A stretch of DNA of 64,000 bases. It comes from Haemophilus_D parainfluenzae_AD. GTDB lineage: Bacteria; Pseudomonadota; Gammaproteobacteria; Enterobacterales; Pasteurellaceae. The stretch lies in NCBI RefSeq assembly GCF_001679325.1, contig NZ_LZMX01000030.1; one strand, written 5' to 3'. Shown here one piece after another: positions 1 through 9,281 of this stretch. Every line of letters begins with the position of its first letter. The first letter of the stretch is position 1. The notes beneath the pieces were generated by a model that had not been told where the DNA came from, ran no database searches, and saw nothing but the letters and a program-made list of their open reading frames with translations. The position numbers and the translations under genes are program-made.

Positions 1-97
1 GAGCTTGGGGTTTTTGTTTTATATAAAATATTAGAATGCATATGTAAATGACTCTAATAATGATAAAATCTTCGCCTATTTCTAGATAGCAAGCATT

Positions 98-2020
98 ATG
101 AAAAAACAGATAAGTAAAATTTTTTCCAGTGATGGCGAATTGAGTAAGAATATCAAAGGATTTAAGCCACGACCAGAACAGCTCGAAATGGCTCAATCAG
201 TAGGATATGCTATCCAAAATAAGAGACCGCTTGTTGTAGAAGCTGGAACGGGTACTGGAAAGACTTTTGCTTATTTAGCACCGGCACTTATTGCAGGAAA
301 GAAAACGATTATTTCAACCGGCTCTAAAAATCTACAAGATCAGCTTTTTTCAAGAGATCTACCTGCCATAAAAAAAGCCTTAAATTATTCTGGAAAAATT
401 GCGTTATTGAAAGGGCGATCCAATTATTTATGTTTAGAACGTCTGGATCAGGTTATTGCTCAAGGTGTGCTTGGGGATAAATCTGTTTTAGCCGATTTAA
501 GTAAAGTAAGAAAATGGAATAATGCGACGAAAACAGGTGATTTGACAGAATGTATTGAATTGGCTGAAGACAGTCCAATTTTGCCTCAATTAACGAGCAC
601 GGCGGAAAGTTGTTTGGGAACAGATTGTCCCAACTACGCTGAATGCTATGTTGCACAAGCTCGTAAAAAAGCGTTAAATGCAGATCTCGTTGTTGTAAAT
701 CACCATCTTTTCTTTGCTGATATGGCGGTAAAAGAAAGTGGCTTTGGTGAGCTAATCCCTAATGCAGAAGTTATTATTTTTGACGAAGCACATCAACTCC
801 CTGATATTGCAAGCCAGTATTTTGGTCAATCATTAACATCTCGCCAGCTATTTGATTTATGTAAAGATATCAATATTATTTATCGAACAGAATTGAAAGA
901 TATGCCACAGCTTGGCACAACTGCAGATACATTGCTTAAAGTCATTCAGGATTTTCGCCTTCTTCTTGGGGAAGGAAATCAGAGAGGAAATTGGCGTGAG
1001 CTATTTAAGCAAAGTGCGGTCAAAAAATCGGTTGAATTATTACAAGAAAAAATAGAGTTTCTTTCTGAAGTTATCAAGATTGCATTAGGTCGCTCTCAGA
1101 CTTTGGATAGTATTTTTGAACGTACTGAAAGTATCAAGAATCAATTAATTCGTCTTTGTGATACGGCTATTGTAGGCTATTGTTATTGGTACGAAAGTAT
1201 GGGGCGACAATTTGGTTTACATATTACGCCACTTACTGTCGCAGATAAATTTGGTGAACAGCTAAATAATAAAGAAGCCGCTTGGATTTTCACCTCGGCG
1301 ACGCTTGAAGTTGGCGGCACTTTTAATCATTTCTGTCAGCGCCTTGGTATTGAGCAAGCAGAACAAAAAATTCTTCACAGTCCTTTTGATTATCCTAATC
1401 AATCGCTACTTTGTGTACCACGTTATTTACCGGCAACGAATCAAAATAATACGTTACAATCTCTTGGTGACATGTTGTTGCCTATCATTGAAGCGAATAA
1501 AGGGCGATGCTTTGTGCTTTGTACTTCCTATTTAATGATGAGAGGCTTGGCAGAGTATTTTAGAGAAAATAGTGAGCTTTCTATCTTATTACAAGGTGAA
1601 ATGCCTAAAGCAAAATTACTCGAACAGTTTATCCATGAAACTCATAGCGTGCTGGTTGCAACTTCTAGCTTTTGGGAAGGCGTGGATGTCCGTGGTGATG
1701 CACTTTCCTTAGTCATTATTGATAAATTGCCTTTTACCGCACCAGATGAACCTTTATTAAAAGCACGCATTGAAGATTGCCGATTACAAGGAGGCGATCC
1801 GTTTAATGATATACAGATCCCTGAAGCGGTTATTACGCTGAAACAAGGTGTAGGACGTCTAATTCGAGATGTAACAGATCGTGGTGCGGTAATTATTTGT
1901 GATAATCGTCTTGTGATGCGAAATTACGGTGAAACCTTTCTAAAAAGTTTACCTAATTCAACCCGTACCCGAGATCTCAACAAAGTGGTACAATTCTTAC
2001 AAAATGAGAAAATGGATTAA
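98..2020 (+). CDS. yoaA: DinG/XPD-family iron-sulphur DNA helicase YoaA
   Basis: ATP-dependent 5'-3' DNA helicase of superfamily 2 (XPD/DinG group); in E. coli YoaA works with the HolC (chi) subunit in repair of stalled replication. Walker A AGTGTGKT lies at residues 49-56 and the DEAH box at 228-231. Four cysteines at about 111, 171, 176 and 182 between them fit the 4Fe-4S cluster of the family. The C-terminal helicase half contains ATSSFWEGVDVRGD and a QGVGRLIR motif VI. The 640 aa length matches YoaA (about 636) rather than the longer DinG (about 716). It is the first gene of a run with tsaB (2-nt gap). I saw no LexA-type box in the 97 nt upstream. Confidence 0.9.
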   Translation: MKKQISKIFSSDGELSKNIKGFKPRPEQLEMAQSVGYAIQNKRPLVVEAGTGTGKTFAYLAPALIAGKKTIISTGSKNLQDQLFSRDLPAIKKALNYSGKIALLKGRSNYLCLERLDQVIAQGVLGDKSVLADLSKVRKWNNATKTGDLTECIELAEDSPILPQLTSTAESCLGTDCPNYAECYVAQARKKALNADLVVVNHHLFFADMAVKESGFGELIPNAEVIIFDEAHQLPDIASQYFGQSLTSRQLFDLCKDINIIYRTELKDMPQLGTTADTLLKVIQDFRLLLGEGNQRGNWRELFKQSAVKKSVELLQEKIEFLSEVIKIALGRSQTLDSIFERTESIKNQLIRLCDTAIVGYCYWYESMGRQFGLHITPLTVADKFGEQLNNKEAAWIFTSATLEVGGTFNHFCQRLGIEQAEQKILHSPFDYPNQSLLCVPRYLPATNQNNTLQSLGDMLLPIIEANKGRCFVLCTSYLMMRGLAEYFRENSELSILLQGEMPKAKLLEQFIHETHSVLVATSSFWEGVDVRGDALSLVIIDKLPFTAPDEPLLKARIEDCRLQGGDPFNDIQIPEAVITLKQGVGRLIRDVTDRGAVIICDNRLVMRNYGETFLKSLPNSTRTRDLNKVVQFLQNEKMD

Positions 2021-2022
2021 TA

Positions 2023-2733
2023 ATGAAAAATATTACCTTATTAGCACTTGATACTTCAACAGAAGCCTGTTCTGTTGCACTTTGGCATAAAGGCGAAAAA
2101 ACATATTTAGATGAATTAGCGCAACGTACACATACAAAACGTATTCTTCCAATGGTTGATGAGTTACTTGCCAATTCAGGTATCAATTTGAAACAAGTGG
2201 ATGTGTTAGCATTTGGACGCGGCCCTGGTAGTTTTACTGGTGTTCGTGTCGGTGCAGGGATTGCTCAGGGGCTTGCATTAGGGGCTGATTTACCTGTTAT
2301 TGGGGTATCAAATTTAACTGCAATGGCTCAGGCTGCATTTGAATTACACCAAGCTGAAAATGTTGCAGCAGCCATTGATGCGAGAATGAATGAAGTTTAT
2401 TTTTCTCAAGTAAAACGAGAAAAAGTGCGGTCAGAATTGGGAGAGTTTTTCCAATGGAACCCCGTTATTGAAGAACAAGTTTGCCAACCAGAAAAAGTGC
2501 TTGAACAGCTTTCAGATTTAACCGTCTATCGAGTCGGTACAGGTTGGGCTGCTTATCCTCAATTTAAATACAGTGGTTTAGAAGGGAGTGATATTATTTT
2601 ACCTTTTGCACTATATATGCTTGAGCTTGCTTTAACAGATTATACTCAGAATAAAGTCATATCTGCCTTAGAAATTGAACCAGTTTATTTGCGTAATGAA
2701 GTAACTTGGAAAAAATTACCTGGGCGTGAATAA
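2023..2733 (+). CDS. tsaB: tRNA threonylcarbamoyladenosine biosynthesis protein TsaB
   Basis: Non-catalytic partner of TsaD; with TsaE it forms the complex that adds threonylcarbamoyl to A37 of ANN-decoding tRNAs in the cytoplasm. The N-terminal ALDTSTEACSVAL (8-20) and GRGPGSFTGVR (65-75) are typical of the TsaB/YeaZ branch of the ASKHA fold. At 236 aa it has the usual length. It starts 2 nt after the yoaA stop, so translation is probably coupled. A USS core at 2423 lies inside the gene. Confidence 0.92.
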   Translation: MKNITLLALDTSTEACSVALWHKGEKTYLDELAQRTHTKRILPMVDELLANSGINLKQVDVLAFGRGPGSFTGVRVGAGIAQGLALGADLPVIGVSNLTAMAQAAFELHQAENVAAAIDARMNEVYFSQVKREKVRSELGEFFQWNPVIEEQVCQPEKVLEQLSDLTVYRVGTGWAAYPQFKYSGLEGSDIILPFALYMLELALTDYTQNKVISALEIEPVYLRNEVTWKKLPGRE

Positions 2734-2753
2734 TTTTCAAAAAGGAGTTGAAG

Positions 2754-3296
2754 ATGAATAAAAAAACGATCTTAGTTTTGACCGCACTTTCAGCCGCATT
2801 AGTGGGATGTGTCAATGCACCAAAAGGGCTGGAAAAAGAGCAGTTTACTTTAAAATCATTATCTTCAATTCAACCGAGTGATTATAGCTGTCAGTGCAAA
2901 TCAATTCGTTTAGGTGGAAAAGTATTAACCGCACAAGCCTTGTCGAATAAAACTAAAATTGAAGTATTAAGCTATCCAGTTTATTCAACCTCAGCAAAAC
3001 CGATGATTGATGAACAACCTAATGGACGTTTTATCACTTATCTTGATGGTTTTGTAGAGCCAGAAAGCTTAAAAGATCAATTTATTACAATTGGCGGCAC
3101 TTTGTTAAAAACAGAACAAGGCAAGGTCGATCAGGCCAATTATATTTATCCTGTTATTAAAACCAATCATTATCGTGTATGGAAGCTTTCGCAAAGCTAT
3201 TACTATCCGGATGATATGTGGGATGATTGGGGCTTTTTCGGTAGACGAGCGTATTATTGGTATGGCGAACCTGAAATTCGCTATTATCTCTATTAA
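2754..3296 (+). CDS. slp: Slp-family outer membrane lipoprotein
   Basis: Predicted outer membrane lipoprotein of the Slp/YeaY family. The frame opens at TTG 2748, but that codon abuts the AAGGAG Shine-Dalgarno sequence (2742-2747), so ATG 2754 is the likelier start (180 aa). The signal peptide ends in a lipobox LVGC with the lipidated cysteine at residue 19, and no inner-membrane retention Asp follows it. A USS core at 2781 encodes part of the signal peptide. The C-terminus is rich in Tyr and Trp. It sits between tsaB and fadD in one direction, as Slp-family genes do in related Haemophilus. In E. coli, Slp is stress and stationary-phase induced; its molecular role is not established. Confidence 0.85.
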   Translation: MNKKTILVLTALSAALVGCVNAPKGLEKEQFTLKSLSSIQPSDYSCQCKSIRLGGKVLTAQALSNKTKIEVLSYPVYSTSAKPMIDEQPNGRFITYLDGFVEPESLKDQFITIGGTLLKTEQGKVDQANYIYPVIKTNHYRVWKLSQSYYYPDDMWDDWGFFGRRAYYWYGEPEIRYYLY

Positions 3297-3341
3297 CTAA
3301 ATGATAAAATTAAGAAAAATTTCCAAAGAATAAGGATAAAA

Positions 3342-5030
3342 ATGGAAAAAGTTTGGTTTCAAAATTATCCAGAAGGTTCACCAACTACGCTGGATACATC
3401 AAAGTATGATTCAATTCTCGATATTTTAGATAAGGCAATTCGTGAACATCCTGATCGTCCCGCATATATCAATATGGGGCAGGTTCTAACATTTCGTAAA
3501 TTAGAAGAGCGCAGTCGCGCATTCGCCGCTTATTTACAAAATGAATTGAAATTAGAGCGTGGCGAGCGTGTTGCACTTATGATGCCGAATTTATTGCAGT
3601 ATCCTATTGCACTTTTTGGCATTTTACGTGCGGGCTTAGTTGTCGTAAACGTCAATCCACTTTATACCCCACGTGAATTAGAACATCAGTTGCAAGACAG
3701 CGGTGCAACGGCGATTGTTGTTGTTTCAAACTTTGCTTCAACCTTAGAAAAAATCGTGTTTAACACTAAAGTAAAACACGTGATTTTGACAAGAATGGGC
3801 GATCAGCTTTCTTTTGGTAAGCGTAATTTGGTCAATTTTGTCGTGAAATATGTCAAAAAGTTAGTGCCAAAATATAAATTACCGAATGCCGTCACTTTTC
3901 GAGAGGTATTGAGTATAGGCAAATTCCGTCAATATGTTCGTCCGCAAATTGATCGAGAAGATTTAGCTTTCTTACAATATACAGGTGGTACAACTGGAGT
4001 TGCCAAAGGCGCAATGCTGACACATGGCAATATTATTACCAATATTTTCCAAGCTAAGTGGATTGCAGAGCCATTTATTGGCGATCATGCTAAGCAACGC
4101 GTTGCCGTACTGGCTTTACCGCTTTATCATGTTTTTGCCTTAACGGTAAACTGTTTACTTTTCTTAGAGCTTGGCGTGACTTCGCTTTTAATTACGAATC
4201 CACGTGATATTGATGGCTTTGTTAAAGAGCTCAAAAAATACCGCTTTGAAGCGATTACAGGGGTAAATACCTTGTTTAATGCGCTACTTAATAATGAAAA
4301 TTTCAAAGAAGTAGATTTTTCACGATTAAAACTTTCTGTTGGCGGCGGTATGGCGATCCAGCAATCAGTCGCAACACGTTGGCATGATTTAACCGGCTGT
4401 AACATTATTGAAGGTTACGGCATGACAGAATGCTCACCGATAATTGCCGCTTGTCCGATTAATGTAGTGAAACACAATGGTACAATTGGTGTACCAGTGC
4501 CAAATACCGATATTAAAATTATCAAAGACGATGGCTCGGAAGCACAACTTGGTGAAGCCGGAGAGCTTTGGGTTAAAGGTGAACAAGTCATGCGTGGTTA
4601 TTGGCAACGTCCTGAAGCGACAGCTGAAGTACTTAAAGATGGCTGGATGGCAACGGGCGATATTGTCATTATGGATGAAAGCTATAGCCTCCGAATTGTT
4701 GACCGCAAAAAAGACATGATCTTGGTTTCTGGCTTTAACGTTTATCCAAATGAAATCGAAGATGTGGTGATGCTAAATTATAAAGTAGCTGAAGTAGTCG
4801 CTATTGGTGTGCCACATGAAGTGTCGGGAGAAACTATCAAAATCTTCGTTGTGAAGAAAGATGATAGCCTCACGCGTGATGAATTACGCCAACATTGTCG
4901 ACAACATCTCACTGGTTATAAAGTTCCGAAAGACATTGAGTTTCGTGATGAATTGCCGAAAAGTAATGTAGGCAAAATTTTAAGACGCGTACTGCGTGAT
5001 GAAGAAATAGCAAAACGCGCGCAACATTAA
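3342..5030 (+). CDS. fadD: Long-chain fatty acid-CoA ligase FadD
   Basis: Activates long-chain fatty acids to acyl-CoA via an acyl-adenylate. The AMP-binding signature YTGGTTGVAKG is at 213-223, GYGMTECSP at 358-366, and the C-terminal hinge and swivel region contains DRKKDMILVSGFNVYP. Length 562 aa is nearly that of E. coli FadD (561). ATG 3342 follows a good AAGGA site. Without beta-oxidation genes nearby, the likely use is incorporation of exogenous fatty acids into phospholipid, which is an inference. A terminator follows at 5037-5063. Confidence 0.92.
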   Translation: MEKVWFQNYPEGSPTTLDTSKYDSILDILDKAIREHPDRPAYINMGQVLTFRKLEERSRAFAAYLQNELKLERGERVALMMPNLLQYPIALFGILRAGLVVVNVNPLYTPRELEHQLQDSGATAIVVVSNFASTLEKIVFNTKVKHVILTRMGDQLSFGKRNLVNFVVKYVKKLVPKYKLPNAVTFREVLSIGKFRQYVRPQIDREDLAFLQYTGGTTGVAKGAMLTHGNIITNIFQAKWIAEPFIGDHAKQRVAVLALPLYHVFALTVNCLLFLELGVTSLLITNPRDIDGFVKELKKYRFEAITGVNTLFNALLNNENFKEVDFSRLKLSVGGGMAIQQSVATRWHDLTGCNIIEGYGMTECSPIIAACPINVVKHNGTIGVPVPNTDIKIIKDDGSEAQLGEAGELWVKGEQVMRGYWQRPEATAEVLKDGWMATGDIVIMDESYSLRIVDRKKDMILVSGFNVYPNEIEDVVMLNYKVAEVVAIGVPHEVSGETIKIFVVKKDDSLTRDELRQHCRQHLTGYKVPKDIEFRDELPKSNVGKILRRVLRDEEIAKRAQH

Positions 5031-5036
5031 TTAAAT

Positions 5037-5063
5037 CAGGGATATGTACTCATATCCCTGTTT
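5037..5063 (+). terminator. Rho-independent terminator after fadD
   Basis: Perfect 10-bp stem, arms CAGGGATATG (5037-5046) and CATATCCCTG (5051-5060), with a 4-nt loop and then a short T run. It separates fadD from rnd. Confidence 0.8.
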
Positions 5064-5099
5064 AGTCTGTACCTCTATTTGAAAATACATCCTATTACA

Positions 5100-6251
5100 A
5101 TGATAAAAGAATGCCAAAATCAACCGCACTTTACGTTAATTCAAAATAATGAAGAACTGGCTCAGGTTTGTCAGTTAGCTCGTCAGCAAAGTGCGGTCGC
5201 TTTAGATACCGAATTTATGCGGATATCAACCTATTATCCTAAATTAGGATTAATTCAACTTTATGATGGTGAACGTGTTTCATTGATCGATCCTTTATCC
5301 ATCACTGATTTTTCACCTTTTGTGGAATTATTACGCGATCAGCAGGTAACAAAAATCTTGCATGCATGTAATGAAGATTTATTGGTTTTCTTGCAAGAGT
5401 TTGATGCGCTTCCACAACCTATGATGGATACACAAATCATGGCGCGTTTTTTAGGTTTTGCTAATTCAGCGGGCCTAGCCAAATTGGTGTTAAATTATTT
5501 AGGCATTGAAATGGATAAAGGGGCAACACGTACAAACTGGCTAAAACGTCCACTTTCCCCCGTACAGCTACAATATGCCGCAGGGGATGTATGGTATCTC
5601 TTGCCGGTCTATCAAAAGATGCAAATAGAATTAGCGCAATCACCTTGGCTTCAAGCGGTAATTGATGATTGCCAGCTTGCGATTTCGAAAACCAGTAAAT
5701 TAGACGATCGCGATCCAAATAAAGCTTATTTGGATATTCCGAATGTTTGGAAATTGAATCCGCTCGAATTAGCGCGTTTACAGCTATTAGCTAAGTGGCG
5801 ACAAGAAACGGCAATGGCTCGAAACTTAGCCCTTTCTTATGTGGTGAAATCGGATAACCTTTGGAAAGTGGCAAAAAATAATCCTCGTAATACATCAGAA
5901 ATGTTAGCGCTTGGATTATCTGAAAATGAAGTCCGTGTGCGTGGTAAAAAAATGCTTCAATTGTTAGCACAAAGCCGCCGAATTTCCCCTTATGATTATC
6001 CTAAACGTTTAGTGCGTATTGTGGATGATCCTCGTTATAAAAAGGCAATTCGATTATTACAAGAAAAAGCTTATGAACTGACCCCAAAAGGATTAACCCT
6101 TGATATTCTGGCGAGTAAACGAAATTTAGAAGATCTCATCAAATGGGTTTGGCTAAAAAATGAAGATATGACAAAACTGCCTGATTTACTTTTAGGGTGG
6201 AGAAGAGAAATTGGCTTAAAGCTGGTTGAATACTTAAAATCTGTAGAATAG
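5100..6251 (+). CDS. rnd: Ribonuclease D
   Basis: 3'-5' exoribonuclease in tRNA 3'-end maturation. The DEDDy exonuclease motifs are visible: DTEF (D36, E38), HACNEDL (D93) and YAAGDVWYL (Y159, D163). An HRDC domain follows (about residues 200-280). An in-frame TTG at 5079 would add 7 residues; ATG 5100 is preferred, but neither has a clear Shine-Dalgarno sequence, so the start is uncertain. 383 aa compares with 375 in E. coli. Two USS cores, at 5123 and 5189, lie in the first 100 nt. The gene is convergent with pta and shares a USS hairpin terminator with it. Confidence 0.88.
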   Translation: MIKECQNQPHFTLIQNNEELAQVCQLARQQSAVALDTEFMRISTYYPKLGLIQLYDGERVSLIDPLSITDFSPFVELLRDQQVTKILHACNEDLLVFLQEFDALPQPMMDTQIMARFLGFANSAGLAKLVLNYLGIEMDKGATRTNWLKRPLSPVQLQYAAGDVWYLLPVYQKMQIELAQSPWLQAVIDDCQLAISKTSKLDDRDPNKAYLDIPNVWKLNPLELARLQLLAKWRQETAMARNLALSYVVKSDNLWKVAKNNPRNTSEMLALGLSENEVRVRGKKMLQLLAQSRRISPYDYPKRLVRIVDDPRYKKAIRLLQEKAYELTPKGLTLDILASKRNLEDLIKWVWLKNEDMTKLPDLLLGWRREIGLKLVEYLKSVE

Positions 6252-6270
6252 ACATTAAAAACAAGTCTAA

Positions 6271-6311
6271 AAATAACCGCACTTTGAATCATCAAAAGTG
6301 CGGTTATTTTC
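6271..6311. terminator. Bidirectional USS-pair terminator between rnd and pta
   Basis: Inverted uptake sequences (cores 6276-6284 and 6296-6304) extended by AAATA and TATTT flanks form a stem of about 14 bp. The hairpin has a U-rich tail in both directions, so it can end both convergent transcripts. Confidence 0.85.
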
Positions 6312-6338
6312 TTTAGTGTTTTACAACGATGGCTTTAA

Positions 6339-7790
6339 TTAAGCTTGGGTTGCTTGGATTGCGGTTAATGCGATGGTGTAGATGATATCATCCACTAATG
6401 CACCTCGAGATAAGTCATTAACTGGTTTACGCATACCTTGAAGCATTGGGCCTACAGCGACTAAATCAGCAGAACGTTGAACCGCTTTATAGCCGATGTT
6501 ACCCGCGTTGATATCAGGGAATATAAATACGTTTGCTTGACCTGCTACTTTAGAGTTTGGTGCTTTAGACGCTGCTACATCTTTCATTACAGCTGCATCG
6601 TATTGTAATGGACCGTCGATTAATAAATCAGGACGTTTTTCTTGTGCAATACGGGTAGCTTCTTTCACTTTCTCTACAGATTGACCAGAACCAGAAGTAC
6701 CGGTTGAGTAAGAAAGCATTGCCACTTTCGGATTTAAACCAAATGCTTTTGCAGATTCAGCAGATTGGATTGCGATTTCAGCCAGTTGTTCAGCGGTTGG
6801 TTCTGGGTTTACAGCACAGTCACCATACACTAATACTTGGTCTGGTAATAACATGAAGAATACAGACGAGATAATTGAGCTACCTGGTGCGGTTTTAATG
6901 ATTTGCATCGGTGGACGAATGGTATTTGCAGTGGTGTGAACGGCACCAGAGACTAAACCATCTACTTCGCCTGCTTCTAACATCATCGTACCTAATACAA
7001 CGGTGTCTTCTAATTGCGCGCGCGCTTGTTCTTCAGTTAAGCCTTTAGATTTACGTAATTCAACTAAACGAGCAACATAGTTTTCACGTACGTCAGCTGG
7101 ATTGATGATCGTTACATCAGCACCTAAAGTCACGCCTTGTTCTGCCGCAACTTTTTTCACTGATTCAGGATCCGCTAATAATACCGATTTTGCGATACCA
7201 CGTTCAGCACAGATTGCGGCTGCTTTAACGGTACGAGGTTCATCACCTTCTGGTAATACGATGGTTTTACCTGCTTTGCGTGCTAAATCAGTTAATTTAA
7301 AACGGAATGCTGCTGGAGAAATACGTGCTTCACGAGCAAGAGGTGCGGCGATTGCCGCAGCTAATGTTTGTGCATCTAAGGTTTTAATTTTGCCGGCTTG
7401 CGCACCAAATACACCTAAGATGTCAGTGTTGTTCACACCTCCAAATTCTGAAGCAACGGCTTCGACTAATGTGCCTTCTTCATTGTTTGCCACTAAGATG
7501 ATTTGTGCATCTAAGGTTTGTGCAATCGCAAAGTTTAAGCTGTTTGCAAAAGGCGCTTGAGCTGAAGGTTGAACACCTTTAACAACCACTAGATTTGCAT
7601 TTAATGCTTGGAAATCAGCCACGATTTTTTCTAACAACACGTCTTTTTGATTATTTGCGATTAATGCTTGAGCTACTTTTACATCTTCTACTGCATTGAA
7701 TACGACAGCGCTTGTTGTTTTAGCTGCGTCTAGTGCTGCTACTAAATTTGCTTCTGCGCTAGTTGGAATAAGAATAACTGCTTTAGTCAT
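6339..7790 (-). CDS. pta: Phosphate acetyltransferase, shortened form
   Basis: Converts acetyl-CoA and phosphate to acetyl phosphate, the first step of acetate overflow. The catalytic PTA/PTB domain (about residues 156-483) is complete and highly conserved, with APGSSIISSVFFM, SYSTGTSGSG and GPMLQGMRKPVNDLSRGA. The protein is only 483 aa, against about 714 for the E. coli enzyme. The N-terminal P-loop-type domain is reduced to about 150 residues with no Walker A, and the DRTGG domain is absent, apparently by in-frame loss of about 230 residues. The reading frame is intact. It lies 64 nt downstream of ackA with a hairpin between them. The shape is real in the sequence; any effect on allostery is inferred. 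Confidence 0.93.
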   Translation of the reverse strand: MTKAVILIPTSAEANLVAALDAAKTTSAVVFNAVEDVKVAQALIANNQKDVLLEKIVADFQALNANLVVVKGVQPSAQAPFANSLNFAIAQTLDAQIILVANNEEGTLVEAVASEFGGVNNTDILGVFGAQAGKIKTLDAQTLAAAIAAPLAREARISPAAFRFKLTDLARKAGKTIVLPEGDEPRTVKAAAICAERGIAKSVLLADPESVKKVAAEQGVTLGADVTIINPADVRENYVARLVELRKSKGLTEEQARAQLEDTVVLGTMMLEAGEVDGLVSGAVHTTANTIRPPMQIIKTAPGSSIISSVFFMLLPDQVLVYGDCAVNPEPTAEQLAEIAIQSAESAKAFGLNPKVAMLSYSTGTSGSGQSVEKVKEATRIAQEKRPDLLIDGPLQYDAAVMKDVAASKAPNSKVAGQANVFIFPDINAGNIGYKAVQRSADLVAVGPMLQGMRKPVNDLSRGALVDDIIYTIALTAIQATQA

Positions 7791-7814
7791 TTTGATATAC
7801 CTTTTAATGAATGA

Positions 7815-7842
7815 AAAAACCTGCTGATTTCTCAGCAGGTTT
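7815..7842 (-). terminator. Terminator/attenuator between ackA and pta
   Basis: On the minus strand, a 10-bp stem (arms AACCTGCTGA and TCAGCAGGTT) with a GAAA tetraloop is followed by TTTTT, a textbook intrinsic terminator. It sits inside what is normally a two-gene operon, so pta may receive fewer transcripts than ackA or have its own promoter. Confidence 0.75.
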
Positions 7843-7854
7843 GAAGGAAGTTGA

Positions 7855-9060
7855 TTAGCCCGCTAAACGTGCTGTATCTTGTGCAATTACTAATTCTTCG
7901 TTAGTTGGAAGAACGATTGCTTTGAATGCAGAGTCATCAGCAGTGATCACGCCTGATTTACCAAAGCGAGCAGCAAGGTTGCGTTCTTGGTCTAATTTGA
8001 TGCCAAATAATTTTAAGTGGCCTAACGCTAATTCACGAACGTGAGCTGAGTTTTCACCGATACCGCCCGTAAATGCGATCGCATCTAAGTGATCATCACC
8101 TAAAACAGCCATATATGCACCGATGTATTTCGCTAAACGGTAGCTATAAACATCTAATGCACGTTTTGCTTCAGGTTTAGATGCATCGTCGTAGTTATCT
8201 TCTGCATAACGACAGTCGCTCGTTACTTCAGTTAAACCTAAAAGACCTGATTTTTTCACTAAGGTCTCTTCGATTTGATCCATTGACATACCTAAGTTTT
8301 TGTATAGGTAGAAAACGATCGCAGGGTCGATGTCACCACAACGTGTACCCATGACTAAACCTTCTAATGGAGTTAAACCCATAGATGTGTCAATACATTT
8401 ACCGTTACGAACCACAGAAACAGAACCACCGTTACCTAAGTGACAGATAATTGCGTTTACTTGATCTGCCGGTTTGCCTACGTATTCAGCCACTTCACGA
8501 GAAACGAAGTAGTGGCTGGTACCGTGTGCACCGTAGCGACGTACACCATGTTCTTTGTAAAGTGAGTATGGAAGCGCATATAAGAATGCTTCTTCAGGCA
8601 TAGTTTGGTGGAATGCTGTATCAAATACGACAACGTTCTTATCTTTTAAGTGTGGGAATGTTTTGAATGCTTCACGGATACCGATTAAGTGAGCAGGGTT
8701 GTGAAGTGGTGCAAATTGTGCAGCATCTTCAATGCCTTTAACCACTTCATCTGTTACAACAACAGATTGGGTGTATTTCTCACCACCGTGAACAATACGG
8801 TGACCAATCGAGGTGATAGAGTTTTTAAGCTCATCAGTCATAATGTTTGACGCGATGAAGTTAAGTGCTTCAGTGTGCGCTGCACCAGCACCTAAATCTG
8901 CGCTACCTTTTTCACCGTTAAGTTTCCATTTGATACGAGCTTCGGGAAGATAAAATGCTTCTGCTAAGCCTGATAATTTTTCTTCACCTGTTGCAGGATC
9001 AAGGATTGCAAATTTTAATGAAGAACTACCACAGTTAAGGATGAGAACAAGTTTTGACAT
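7855..9060 (-). CDS. ackA: Acetate kinase
   Basis: Interconverts acetyl phosphate + ADP and acetate + ATP. The N-terminus MSKLVLILNCGSSSLKF matches the family, including the substrate-binding NCGSSS; FDTAFHQTMP and GAHGTSHYF are also present. The open frame extends 14 codons further upstream, but this start gives the family N-terminus and 401 aa (E. coli 400). It is the first gene of the ackA-pta pair, divergent from yfbV. Upstream on the minus strand, TTGCCC and TATACG 16 nt apart (around 9140-9175) are a weak promoter candidate. Confidence 0.96.
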   Translation of the reverse strand: MSKLVLILNCGSSSLKFAILDPATGEEKLSGLAEAFYLPEARIKWKLNGEKGSADLGAGAAHTEALNFIASNIMTDELKNSITSIGHRIVHGGEKYTQSVVVTDEVVKGIEDAAQFAPLHNPAHLIGIREAFKTFPHLKDKNVVVFDTAFHQTMPEEAFLYALPYSLYKEHGVRRYGAHGTSHYFVSREVAEYVGKPADQVNAIICHLGNGGSVSVVRNGKCIDTSMGLTPLEGLVMGTRCGDIDPAIVFYLYKNLGMSMDQIEETLVKKSGLLGLTEVTSDCRYAEDNYDDASKPEAKRALDVYSYRLAKYIGAYMAVLGDDHLDAIAFTGGIGENSAHVRELALGHLKLFGIKLDQERNLAARFGKSGVITADDSAFKAIVLPTNEELVIAQDTARLAG

Positions 9061-9281
9061 AGGAACCCTATTTTTGATTGAGGTTAATAAAAATCCATTC
9101 AAAAGAACGGAATATAAATCCTACATAGAATACACCTTTTATCGTATAAAATAAATTAACTGGAGGGCAAAAATACGATTTTTTATTAGAAAAGTTGAAA
9201 ATTTCAACAGTTTCTAGTTAGGGATGACAATTAAACCTAAACTAGAGTATTATAAGTGCGGTTATTTTCAAGGATGTTTTT

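Noticed and set aside
7102..7560. 152-codon frame antisense to pta
   Set aside because: Mirror of a strongly conserved coding sequence; serine/alanine-rich product typical of such shadows, no RBS.
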